Positions 50,578-62,800 of a DNA stretch of 64,000 bases are shown in pieces. The stretch spans positions 135,905,127 to 135,969,126 of the forward strand of contig OZ010579.1 of NCBI GenBank assembly GCA_963932145.1, read 5' to 3'. Source of the stretch: Acanthosepion lycidas. Taxonomy: Eukaryota; Mollusca; Cephalopoda; Sepiida; Sepiidae. The notes beneath the pieces are model-generated. The model was not told the DNA's origin and did no database searches. It saw nothing but the letters and a program-made list of their open reading frames with translations. Position numbers and translations under genes: made by a program. How positions within the stretch are numbered: the first letter of the stretch is position 1; every line of letters starts with the position of its first letter.

Positions 50578-53279
50578 CCGTTTGTAGCTTCAACTTTGGG
50601 ATCCCAGTTCCCGTTATTTGGGTATCGAAAAAAAAAGTCGATTAAGATTTGTCATTTTTGGTAGTGATTTTATTAGCCTATTAGATGCACAATGAGTTAG
50701 AGAATCAGATACACCCCACTTCCGGTAGCCTAGCTGCAAGAGAAATGCCTTAAATTGCCGTTTGTAGCTTCAACTTTGGGATCCCAGTTCCCGTTATTTG
50801 GGTATCGAAAAAAAATAGTCGATTAAGATTTGTCATTTTCGGTAGTGATTTTATTAGCCTATTAGATGCACAATGATTTGGAGAATCTGATAAACCCCAC
50901 TTCCGGTAGCCTAGCTGCAAGAGAAATGCCTTAAATTGCCGTTTGAAGCTTCAACTTTGGGTTCCCAGTTCCCGTTATTTGGGTATCGAAAAAAAAAGTC
51001 GATTAAGATTTGTCATTTTTGGTAGTGATTTTATTAGCCTATTAGATGCACAATGAGTTGGAGAATCAGATAAACCCCACTTCCGGTAGCCTAGCTGCAA
51101 GAGAAATGCCTTAAATTGCCGTTCGAAGCTTCAATTTTGGGTTCCCAGTTCCCGTTATTTGGGTATCGAAAAAAAAAGTCGATTAAGATTTGTCATTTTT
51201 GGTAGTGATTTTATTAGACTATTAGATGCACAACGAGTTGGAGAATCAGATAAACCCCACTTCCGGTAGCCTAGCTGCAAGAGAAATGCCTTAAATTGCC
51301 GTTTGAAGCTTCAACTTTGGGTTCCCAGTTCCCGTTATTTGGGTAACGAAAAAAAAAGTCGATTAAGATTTGTCATTTTTGGTAGTGATTTTATTAGCCT
51401 ATTAGATGCACAATGAGTTGGAGAATCTGATAAACCCCACTTCCGGTAGCCTAGCTGCAAGAGAAATGCCTTAAATTGCCGTTTGAAGCTTCAATTTTGG
51501 GTTCCCAGTTCCCGTTATTTGGGTATCGAAAAAAAAAGTCGATTAAGATTTGTCATTTTTGGTAGTGATTTTATTAGCCTATTAGATGCACAATGAGTTG
51601 GAGAATCAGATAAACCCCACTTCCGGTAGCCTAGCTGCAAGAGAAATGCCTTAAATTGCCGTTTGAAGCTTCAACTTTGGGTTCCCAGTTCCCGTTATTT
51701 GGGTATCGAAAAAAAAAGTCGATTGAGATTTGTCATTTTTGGTAGTGATTTTATTAGCCTATTAGATGCCCAATGAGTTGGAGAATCAGATAAACCCCAC
51801 TTCCGGTAGCCTAGCTGCAAGAGAAATGCCTTAAATTGCCGTTTGAAGATTCAACTTTGGGTTCCCAGTTCCCGTTATTTGGGTATCGAAAAAAAAAGTC
51901 GATTAAGATTTGTCATTTTTGGTAGTGATTTTATTAGCCTATTAGATGCACAATGAGTTGGAGAATCAGATAAACCCCACTTCCGGTAGCCTAGCTGCAA
52001 GAGAAATGCCTTAAATTGCCGTTTGAAGCTTCAATTTTGGGTTCCCAGTTCCCGTTATTTGGGTATCGAAAAAAAAAGTCGATTAAGATTTGTCATTTTT
52101 GGTAGTGATTTTATTAGCCTATTAGATGCAGAACGAGTTGGAGAATCAGATAAACCCCACTTCCGGTAGCCTAGCTGCAAGAGAAATGTCTTAAATTGCC
52201 GTTTGAAGCTTCAACTTTGGGTTCCCAGTTCCCGTTATTTGGGTATCGAAAAAAAAAGTCGATTAAGATTTGTCATTTTTGGTAGTGATTTTATTAGCCT
52301 ATTAGATGCATAATGAGTTGGAGAATCTGATAAACCCCACTTCCGGTAGCCTAGCTGCAAGAAAAATGCCTTAAATTGCCGTTTGAAGCTTCAACTTTGG
52401 GTTCCCAGTTCCCGTTATTTGGGAATCGAAAAAAAAAGTCGATTAAGATTTGTCATTTTTGGTAGTGATTTTATTAGCCTATTAGATGCACAATGAGTTG
52501 GAGAATCTGATAAACCCCACTTCCGGTAGCCTAGCTGCAAGAGAAATGCCTTAAATTGCCGTTTGAAGCTTCAACTTTGGGTTCCCAGTTCCCGTTATTT
52601 GGGTATCGAAAAAAAAAGTCGATTAAGATTTGTTATTTTTGGTAGTGATTTTATTAGCCTATTAGATGCACAATGAGTTGGAGAATCAGATACACCCCAC
52701 TTCCGGTAGCCTAGCTGCAAGAGAAATGCCTTAAATTGCCGTTTGTATCTTCAACTTTGGGATCCCAGTTCCCGTTATTTGGGTATCGAAAAAAAAAGTC
52801 GATTAAGATTTGTCATTTTTGGTAGTGATTTTATTAGCCTATTAGATGCACAATGAGTTAGAGAATCAGATACACCCCACTTCCGGTAGCCTAGCTGCAA
52901 GAGAAATGCCTTAAATTGCCGTTTGTAGCTTCAACTTTGGGATCCCAGTTCCCGCTATTTGGGTATCGAAAAAAAATAGTCGATTAAGATTTGTCATTTT
53001 CGGTAGTGATTTTATTAGCCTATTAGATGCACAATGAGTTGGAGAATCTGATAAACCCCACTTCCGGTAGCCTAGCTGCAAGAGAAATGCCTTAAATTGC
53101 CGTTTGAAGCTTCAACTTTGGGTTCCCAGTTCCCGTTATTTGGGTATCGAAAAAAAAAGTCGATTAAGATTTGTCATTTTTGGTAGTGATTTTATTAGCC
53201 TATTAGATGCACAATGAGTTGGAGAATCAGATAAACCCCACTTCCGGTAGCCTAGCTGCAAGAGAAATGCCTTAAATTG
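50578..53279. repeat. B2 monomers with GTTTGTAGC/GGGATCCC pairs
   Basis: Paired monomers lacking the palindrome (GTTTGTAGC or GTTTGTATC, GGGATCCC) with GATACACCCC and, in the second, AAAAAAATAGTCG plus ATTTTCGG, occur at 50578 and 52740. Between them are near-consensus units with CAATTTTGGG, GGGTAACG, GCACAACGAG and AAATGTCTTAAATTG. The approximate 2.16 kb spacing makes this a diverged first copy of the next higher-order repeat. Confidence 0.78.
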
Positions 53280-56200
53280 CCGTTTGAAGCTTCAACTCTG
53301 GGTTCCCAGTTCCCGTTATTTGGGTATCGAAAAAAAAAGTCGATTAAGATTTGTCATTTTTGGTAGTGATTTTATTAGCCTATTAGATGTACAATGAGTT
53401 GGAGAATCAGATAAACCCCACTTCCGGTTGCCTAGCTGCAAGAGAAATGCCTTAAATTGCCGTTTGAAGCTTCAACTTTGGGTTCCCAGTTCCCGTTATT
53501 TGGGTATCGAAAAAAAAAGTCGATTAAGATTTGTTATTTTTGGTAGTGATTTTATTAGCCTATTAGATGCACAATGAGTTTGAGAATCAGATACACCCCA
53601 CTTCCGGTAGCCTAGCTGCAAGAGAAATGCCTTAAATTGCCGTTTGTATCTTCAACTTTGGGATCCCAGTTCCCGTTATTTGGGTATCGAAAAAAAAAGT
53701 CGATTAAGATTTGTCATTTTTGGTAGTGATTTTATTAGCCTATTAGATGCACAATGAGTTAGAGAATCAGATACACCCCACTTCCGGTAGCCTAGCTGCA
53801 AGAGAAATGCCTTAAATTGCCGTTTGTAGCTTCAACTTTGGGATCCCAGTTCCCGCTATTTGGGTATCGAAAAAAAATAGTCGATTAAGATTTGTCATTT
53901 TCGGTAGTGATTTTATTAGCCTATTAGATGCACAATGAGTTGGAGAATCTGATAAACCCCACTTCCGGTAGCCTAGCTGCAAGAGAAATGCCTTAAATTG
54001 CCGTTTGAAGCTTCAACTTTGGGTTCCCAGTTCCCGTTATTTGGGTATCGAAAAAAAAAGTCGATTAAGATTTGTCATTTTTGGTAGTGATTTTATTAGC
54101 CTATTAGATGCACAATGAGTTGGAGAATCAGATAAACCCCACTTCCGGTAGCCTAGCTGCAAGTGAAATGCCTTAAATTGCCGTTTGAAGCTTCAATTTT
54201 GGGTTCCCAGTTCCCGTTATTTGGGTATCGAAAAAAAAAGTCGATTAAGATTTGTCATTTTTGGTAGTGATTTTATTAGCCTATTAGATGCACAACGAGT
54301 TGGAGAATCAGATAAACCCCACTTCCGGTAGCCTAGCTGCAAGAGAAATGCCTTAAATTGCCGTTTGAAGCTTCAACTTTGGGTTCCCAGTTCCCGTTAT
54401 TTGGGTAACGAAAAAAAAAGTCGATTAAGATTTGTCATTTTTGGTAGTGATTTTATTAGCCTATTACATGCACAATGAGTTGGAGAATCTGATAAACCCC
54501 ACTTCCGGTAGCCTAGCTGCAAGAGAAATGCCTTAAATTGCCGTTTGAAGCTTCAACTTTGGGTTCCCAGTTCCCGTTATTTGGGTATCGAAAAAAAAAG
54601 TCGATTAAGATTTGTCATTTTTGGTAGTGATTTTATTAGCCTATTAGATGCACAATGAGTTGGAGAATCTGATAAACCCCACTTCCGGTAGCCTAGCTGC
54701 AAGAGAAATGTCTTAAATTGCCGTTTGAAGCTTCAACTTTGGGTTCCCAGTTCCCGTTATTTGGGTATCGAAAAAAAAAGTCGATTAAGATTTGTCATTT
54801 TTGGTAGTGATTTTATTAGCCTATTAGATGCATAATGAGTTGGAGAATCTGATAAACCCCACTTCCGGTAGCCTAGCTGCAAGAGAAATGCCTTAAATTG
54901 CCGTTTGAAGCTTCAACTTTGGGTTCCCAGTTCCCGTTATTTGGGTATCGAAAAAAAATGTCGATTAAGATTTGTCATTTTTGGTAGTGATTTTATTAGC
55001 CTATTAGATGCACAATGAGTTGGAGAATCAGATAAACCCCACTTCCGGTAGCCTAGCTGCAAGAGAAATGCCTTAAATTGCCGTTTGAAGCTTCAACTTT
55101 GGGTTCCCAGTTCCCGTTATTTGGGTATCGAAAAAAAAAGTCGATTAAGATTTGTCATTTTTGGTCGTGATTTTATTAGCCTATTAGATGCACAATGAGT
55201 TAGAGAATCAGATACACCCCACTTCCGGTAGCCTAGCTGCAAGAGAAATGCCTTAAATTGCCGTTTGTAGCTTCAACTTTGGGATCCCAGTTCCCGCTAT
55301 TTGGGTATCGAAAAAAAATAGTCGATTAAGATTTGTCATTTTCGGTAGTGATTTTATTAGCCTATTAGATGCACAATGAGTTGGAGAATCTGATAAACCC
55401 CACTTCCGGTAGCCTAGCTGCAAGAGAAATGCCTTAAATTGCCGTTTGAAGCTTCAACTTTGGGTTCCCAGTTCCCGTTATTTGGGTATCGAAAAAAAAA
55501 GTCGATTAAGATTTGTCATTTTTGGTAGTGATTTTATTAGCCTATTAGATGCACAATGAGTTGGAGAATCAGATAAACCCCACTTCCGGTAGCCTAGCTG
55601 CAAGAGAAATGCCTTAAATTGCCGTTTGAAGCTTCAACTCTGGGTTCCCAGTTCCCGTTATTTGGGTATCGAAAAAAAAAGTCGATTAAGATTTGTCATT
55701 TTTGGTAGTGATTTTATTAGCCTATTAGATGTACAATGAGTTGGAGAATCAGATAAACCCCACTTCCGGTTGCCTAGCTGCAAGAGAAATGCCTTAAATT
55801 GCCGTTTGAAGCTTCAACTTTGGGTTCCCAGTTCCCGTTATTTGGGTATCGAAAAAAAAAGTCGATTAAGATTTGTTATTTTTGGTAGTGATTTTATTAG
55901 CCTATTAGATGCACAATGAGTTGGAGAATCAGATACACCCCACTTCCGGTAGCCTAGCTGCAAGAGAAATGCCTTAAATTGCCGTTTGTATCTTCAACTT
56001 TGGGATCCCAGTTCCCGTTATTTGGGTATCGAAAAAAAAAGTCGATTAAGATTTGTCATTTTTGGTAGTGATTTTATTAGCCTATTAGATGCACAATGAG
56101 TTAGAGAATCAGATACACCCCACTTCCGGTAGCCTAGCTGCAAGAGAAATGCCTTAAATTGCCGTTTGTAGCTTCAACTTTGGGATCCCAGTTCCCGCTA

Positions 56201-57783
56201 TTTGGGTATCGAAAAAAAATAGTCGATTAAGATTTGTCATTTTCGGTAGTGATTTTATTAGCCTATTAGATGCACAATGAGTTGGAGAATCTGATAAACC
56301 CCACTTCCGGTAGCCTAGCTGCAAGAGAAATGCCTTAAATTGCCGTTTGAAGCTTCAACTTTGGGTTCCCAGTTCCCGTTATTTGGGTATCGAAAAAAAA
56401 AGTCGATTAAGATTTGTCATTTTTGGTAGTGATTTTATTAGCCTATTAGATGCACAATGAGTTGGAGAATCAGATAAACCCCACTTCCGGTAGCCTAGCT
56501 GCAAGTGAAATGCCTTAAATTGCCGTTTGAAGCTTCAATTTTGGGTTCCCAGTTCCCGTTATTTGGGTATCGAAAAAAAAAGTCGATTAAGATTTGTCAT
56601 TTTTGGTAGTGATTTTATTAGCCTATTAGATGCACAACGAGTTGGAGAATCAGATAAACCCCACTTCCGGTAGCCTAGCTGCAAGAGAAATGCCTTAAAT
56701 TGCCGTTTGAAGCTTCAACTTTGGGTTCCCAGTTCCCGTTATTTGGGTAACGAAAAAAAAAGTCGATTAAGATTTGTCATTTTTGGTAGTGATTTTATTA
56801 GCCTATTACATGCACAATGAGTTGGAGAATCTGATAAACCCCACTTCCGGTAGCCTAGCTGCAAGAGAAATGCCTTAAATTGCCGTTTGAAGCTTCAACT
56901 TTGGGTTCCCAGTTCCCGTTATTTGGGTATCGAAAAAAAAAGTCGATTAAGATTTGTCATTTTTGGTAGTGATTTTATTAGCCTATTAGATGCACAATGA
57001 GTTGGAGAATCTGATAAACCCCACTTCCGGTAGCCTAGCTGCAAGAGAAATGTCTTAAATTGCCGTTTGAAGCTTCAACTTTGGGTTCCCAGTTCCCGTT
57101 ATTTGGGTATCGAAAAAAAAAGTCGATTAAGATTTGTCATTTTTGGTAGTGATTTTATTAGCCTATTAGATGCATAATGAGTTGGAGAATCTGATAAACC
57201 CCACTTCCGGTAGCCTAGCTGCAAGAGAAATGCCTTAAATTGCCGTTTGAAGCTTCAACTTTGGGTTCCCAGTTCCCGTTATTTGGGTATCGAAAAAAAA
57301 TGTCGATTAAGATTTGTCATTTTTGGTAGTGATTTTATTAGCCTATTAGATGCACAATGAGTTGGAGAATCAGATAAACCCCACTTCCGGTAGCCTAGCT
57401 GCAAGAGAAATGCCTTAAATTGCCGTTTGAAGCTTCAACTTTGGGTTCCCAGTTCCCGTTATTTGGGTATCGAAAAAAAAAGTCGATTAAGATTTGTCAT
57501 TTTTGGTCGTGATTTTATTAGCCTATTAGATGCACAATGAGTTGGAGAATCAGATAAACCCCACTTCCGGTAGCCTAGCTGCAATAGAAATGCCTTAAAT
57601 TGCCGTTTGAAGCTTCAACTTTGGGTTCCCAGTTCCCGTTATTTGGGTATCGAAAAAAAATAGTCGATTAAGATTTGTCATTTTCGGCAGTGATTTTATT
57701 AGCCTATTAGATGCACAATGAGTTGGAGAATCAGATAAACCCCACTTCCGGTAGCCTAGCTGCAAGAGAAATGCCTTAAATTG
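53280..57783. repeat. Higher-order repeat B2-13: 13-mer (2342 bp) and 12-mer (2162 bp)
   Basis: Copies are 53280-55621 and 55622-57783. Marks in order are: AACTCTGGG with GATGTACAATG and GGTTGCC; GATTTGTTATT; GTTTGTATC; GTTTGTAGC with AAAAAAATAGTCG; a plain unit; CAATTTTGGG with CACAACGAG; GGGTAACG with TTACATGC; a plain unit with AAATGTC; GCATAATG; AAAAAAAATGTCG; GGTCGTGATT. The odd 2 bp over 2340 come from two 181-bp monomers with the lengthened A-tract. Copy 2 has one monomer fewer near its end. Confidence 0.85.
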
Positions 57784-59765
57784 CCGTTTGAAGCTTCAAC
57801 TCTGGGTTCCCAGTTCCCGTTATTTGGGTATCGAAAAAAAAAGTCGATTAAGATTTGTCATTTTTGGTAGTGATTTTATTAGCCTATTAGATGTACAATG
57901 AGTTGGAGAATCAGATAAACCCCACTTCCGGTTGCCTAGCTGCAAGAGAAATGCCTTAAATTGCCGTTTGAAGCTTCAACTTTGGGTTCCCAGTTCCCGT
58001 TATTTGGGTACCGAAAAAAAAAGTCGATTAAGATTTGTCATTTTTGGTAGTGATTTTATTAGCCTATTAGATGCAGAACGAGTTGGAGAATCAGATAAAC
58101 CCCACTTCCGGTAGCCTAGCTGCAAGTGAAATGTCTTAAATTGCCGTTTGAAGCTTCAACTTTGGGTTCCCAGTTCCCGTTATTTGGGTATCGAAAAAAA
58201 AAGTCGATTAAGATTTGTCATTTTTGGTAGTGATTTTATTAGCCTATTAGATGCATAATGAGTTGGAGAATCTGATAAACCCCACTTCCGGTAGCCTAGC
58301 TGCAAGAGAAATGCCATAAATTGCCGTTTGAAGCTTCAACTTTGGGTTCCCAGTTCCCGTTATTTGGGTATCGAAAAAAAAAGTCGATTAAGATTTGTCA
58401 TTTTTGGTAGTGATTTTATTAGCCTATTAGATGCACAATGAGTTGGAGAATCTGATAAACCCCACTTCCGGTAGACTAGCTGCAATAGAAATGCCTTAAA
58501 TTGCCGTTTGAAGCTTCAACTTTGGGTTCCCAGTTCCCGTTATTTGGGTATCGAAAAAAAATAGTCGATTAAGATTTGTCATTTTCGGCAGTGATTTTAT
58601 TAGCCTATTAGATGCACAATGAGTTGGAGAATCAGATAAACCCCACTTCCGGTAGCCTAGCTGCAAGAGAAATGCCTTAAATTGCCGTTTGAAGCTTCAA
58701 CTCTGGGTTCCCAGTTCCCGTTATTTGGGTATCGAAAAAAAAAGTCGATTAAGATTTGTCATTTTTGGTAGTGATTTTATTAGCCTATTAGATGCACAAT
58801 GAGTTGGAGAATCAGATAAACCCCACTTCCGGTAGCCTAGCTGCAAGAGAAATGCCTTAAATTGCCGTTTGAAGCTTCAACTCTGGGTTCCCAGTTCCCG
58901 TTATTTGGGTATCGAAAAAAAAAGTCGATTAAGATTTGTCATTTTTGGTAGTGATTTTATTAGCCTATTAGATGTACAATGAGTTGGAGAATCAGATAAA
59001 CCCCACTTCCGGTTGCCTAGCTGCAAGAGAAATGCCTTAAATTGCCGTTTGAAGCTTCAACTTTGGGTTCCCAGTTCCCGTTATTTGGGTACCGAAAAAA
59101 AAAGTCGATTAAGATTTGTCATTTTTGGTAGTGATTTTATTAGCCTATTAGATGCAGAACGAGTTGGAGAATCAGATAAACCCCACTTCCGGTAGCCTAG
59201 CTGCAAGTGAAATGTCTTAAATTGCCGTTTGAAGCTTCAACTTTGGGTTCCCAGTTCCCGTTATTTGGGTATCGAAAAAAAAAGTCGATTAAGATTTGTC
59301 ATTTTTGGTAGTGATTTTATTAGCCTATTAGATGCATAATGAGTTGGAGAATCTGATAAACCCCACTTCCGGTAGCCTAGCTGCAAGAGAAATGCCATAA
59401 ATTGCCGTTTGAAGCTTCAACTTTGGGTTCCCAGTTCCCGTTATTTGGGTATCGAAAAAAAAAGTCGATTAAGATTTGTCATTTTTGGTAGTGATTTTAT
59501 TAGCCTATTAGATGCACAATGAGTTGGAGAATCTGATAAACCCCACTTCCGGTAGACTAGCTGCAATAGAAATGCCTTAAATTGCCGTTTGAAGCTTCAA
59601 CTTTGGGTTCCCAGTTCCCGTTATTTGGGTATCGAAAAAAAATAGTCGATTAAGATTTGTCATTTTCGGCAGTGATTTTATTAGCCTATTAGATGCACAA
59701 TGAGTTGGAGAATCAGATAAACCCCACTTCCGGTAGCCTAGCTGCAAGAGAAATGCCTTAAATTG
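57784..59765. repeat. 5-mer (901 bp) and 6-mer (1081 bp) tandem units
   Basis: Unit 57784-58684 and unit 58685-59765 share: AACTCTGGG with GGTTGCC; GGGTACCG with GCAGAACG and AAATGTC; GCATAATG with GCCATAAATTG; GGTAGACTAG with CAATAG; AAAAAAATAGTCG with TTTTCGGCAGTG. The second unit has the AACTCTGGG monomer twice, a one-monomer duplication. A third pass starts at 59766 and leads into the 12-mer. Confidence 0.87.
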
Positions 59766-59880
59766 CCGTTTGAAGCTTCAACTCTGGGTTCCCAGTTCCC
59801 GTTATTTGGGTATCGAAAAAAAAAGTCGATTAAGATTTGTCATTTTTGGTAGTGATTTTATTAGCCTATTAGATGTACAA

Positions 59881-62800
59881 TGAGTTGGAGAATCAGATAA
59901 ACCCCACTTCCGGTTGCCTAGCTGCAAGAGAAATGCCTTAAATTGCCGTTTGAAGCTTCAACTTTGGGTTCCCAGTTCCCGTTATTTGGGTACCGAAAAA
60001 AAAAGTCGATTAAGATTTGTCATTTTTGGTAGTGATTTTATTAGCCTATTAGATGCAGAACGAGTTGGAGAATCAGATAAACCCCACTTCCGGTAGCCTA
60101 GCTGCAAGTGAAATGTCTTAAATTGCCGTTTGAAGCTTCAACTTTGGGTTCCCAGTTCCCGTTATTTGGGTATCGAAAAAAAAAGTCGATTAAGATTTGT
60201 CATTTTTGGTAGTGATTTTATTAGCCTATTAGATGCATAATGAGTTGGAGAATCTGATAAACCCCACTTCCGGTAGCCTAGCTGCAAGAGAAATGCCTTA
60301 AATTGCCGTTTGAAGCTTCAACTTTGGGTTCCCAGTTCCCGTTATTTGGGTATCGAAAAAAAAAGTCGATTAAGATTTGTCATTTTTGGTAGTGATTTTA
60401 TTAGCCTATTAGATGTACAATGAGTTGGAGAATCAGATAAACCCCACTTCCGGTAGCCTAGCTGCAAGAGAAATGCATTAAATTGCCGTTTGAAGCTTCA
60501 ACTTTGGGTTCCCAGTTCCCGTTATTTGGGTATCGAAAAAAAAAGTCGATTAAGATTTGTCATTTTTGGTCGTGATTTTATTAGCCTATTAGATGCACAA
60601 TGAGTTGGAGAATCAGATAAACCCCACTTCCGGTAGCCTAGCTGCAAGAGAAATGCCTTAAATTGCCGTTTGAAGCTTCAACTTTGGGTTCCCAGTTCCC
60701 GTTATTTGGGTATCGAAAAAAAAAGTCGATTAAGATTTGTCATTTTTGGTAGTGATTTTATTAGCCTATTAGATGCACATTGAGTTGGAGAATCTGATAA
60801 ACCCCACTTCCGGTAGACTAGCTGCAAGAGAAATGCCTTAAATTGCCGTTTGAAGCTTCAACTTTGGGTTCCCAGTTCCCGTTATTTGGGTATCGAAAAA
60901 AAAAGTCGATTAAGATTTGTCATTTTTGGTAGTGATTTTATTAGCCTATTAGATGTACAATGAGTTGGAGAATCAGATAAACCCCACTTCCGGTTGCCTA
61001 GCTGCAAGAGAAATGCCTTAAATTGCCGTTTGAAGCTTCAACTTTGGGTTCCCAGTTCCCGTTATTTGGGTACCGAAAAAAAAAGTCGATTAAGATTTGT
61101 CATTTTTGGTAGTGATTTTATTAGCCTATTAGATGCACAATGAGTTGGAGAATCAGATAAACCCCACTTCCGGTAGCCTAGCAGCAAGAGAAATGCCTTA
61201 AATTGCCGTTTGAAGCTTCAACTTTGGGTTCCCAGTTCCCGTTATTTGGGTATCGAAAAAAAAAGTAGATTAAGATTTGTCATTTTTGGTAGTGATTTTA
61301 TTAGCCTATTAGATGCACAATGAGTTGGAGAATCAGATAAACCCCACTTCCGGTAGCCTAGCTGCAAGAGAAATGCCTTAAATTGCCGTTTGAAGTTTCA
61401 ACTTAGGGTTCCCAGTTCCCGTTATTTGGGTATCGAAAAAAAAAGTCGATTAAGATTTGTCATTTTTGGTAGTGATTTTATTAGCCTATTAGATGCACAA
61501 TGAGTTGGAGAATCAGATAAACCCCACTTCCGGTAGCCTAGCTGCATGAGAAATGCCTTAAATTGCCATTTGAAGCTTCAACTTTGGGATCCCAATTCCC
61601 GTTATTTGGGTATCGAAAAAAAAAGTCGATTAAGATTTGTCATTTTTGGTAGTGATTTTATTAGCCTATTAGATGCACAATGAGTTGGAGAATCAGATAA
61701 ACCCCACTTCCGGTAGCCTAGCTGCAAGAGAAATGCCTTAAATTGCCGTTTGAAGCTTCAACTTTGGGTTCCCAGTTCCCGTTATTTCGGTATCGAAAAA
61801 AAAAATTGATTAAGATTTGTCATTTTTGGTAGGGATTTTATTAGCCTATTAGATGCACAATGAGTTGGAGAATCTGATAAACCCCACTTCCGGTAGCCTA
61901 GCTGCAAGTGAAATGCCTTAAATTGCCGTTTGAAGCTTCAACTTTGGGTTCCCAGTTCCCGTTATTTGGGTATCGAAAAAAAAAGTCGATTAAGATTTGT
62001 CATTTTTGGTAGTGAATTTATTAGCCTATTAGATGTACAGTGAGTTGGAGAATCAGATAAACCCCACTTCCGGTTGCCTAGCTGCAAGAGAAATGCCTTA
62101 AATTGCCGTTTGAAGCTTCAACTTTGGGTTCCCAGTTCCCGTTATTTGGGTACCGAAAAAAAAAGTCGATTAAGATTTGTCATTTTTGGTAGTGATTTTA
62201 TTAGCCTATTAGATGCAGAACGAGTTGGAGAATCAGATAAACCCCACTTCCGGTAGCCTAGCTGCAAGTGAAATGTCTTAAATTGCCGTTTAAAGCTTCA
62301 ACTTTGGGTTCCCAGTTCCCGTTATTTGGGTATCGAAAAAAAAAGTCGATTAAGATTTGTCATTTTTGGTAGTGATTTTATTAGCCTATTAGATGCATAA
62401 TGAGTTGGAGAATCTGATAAACCCCACTTCCGGTAGCCTAGCTGCAAGAGAAATGCCTTAAATTGCCGTTTGAAGCTTCAACTTTGGGTTCCCAGTTCCC
62501 GTTATTTGGGTATCGAAAAAAAAAGTCGATTAAGATTTGTCATTTTTGGTAGTGATTTTATTAGCCTATTAGATGCACAATGAGTTGGAGAATCAGATAA
62601 ACCCCACTTCCGGTAGCCTAGCTGCAAGAGAAATGCCTTAAATTGCCGTTTGAAGCTTCAACTTTGGGTTCCCAGTTCCCGTTATTTGGGTATCGAAAAA
62701 AAAAGTCGATTAAGATTTGTCATTTTTGGTCGTGATTTTATTAGCCTATTAGATGCACAATGAGTTGGAGAATCAGATAAACCCCACTTCCGGTAGCCTA

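Noticed and set aside
57932-62256. Four identical 60-codon plus-strand open reading frames (57932, 59013, 59914, 62074)
   Set aside because: The identity is due to recent copying of the 5-, 6- and 12-monomer units. Each covers one monomer length and has no gene-like features.
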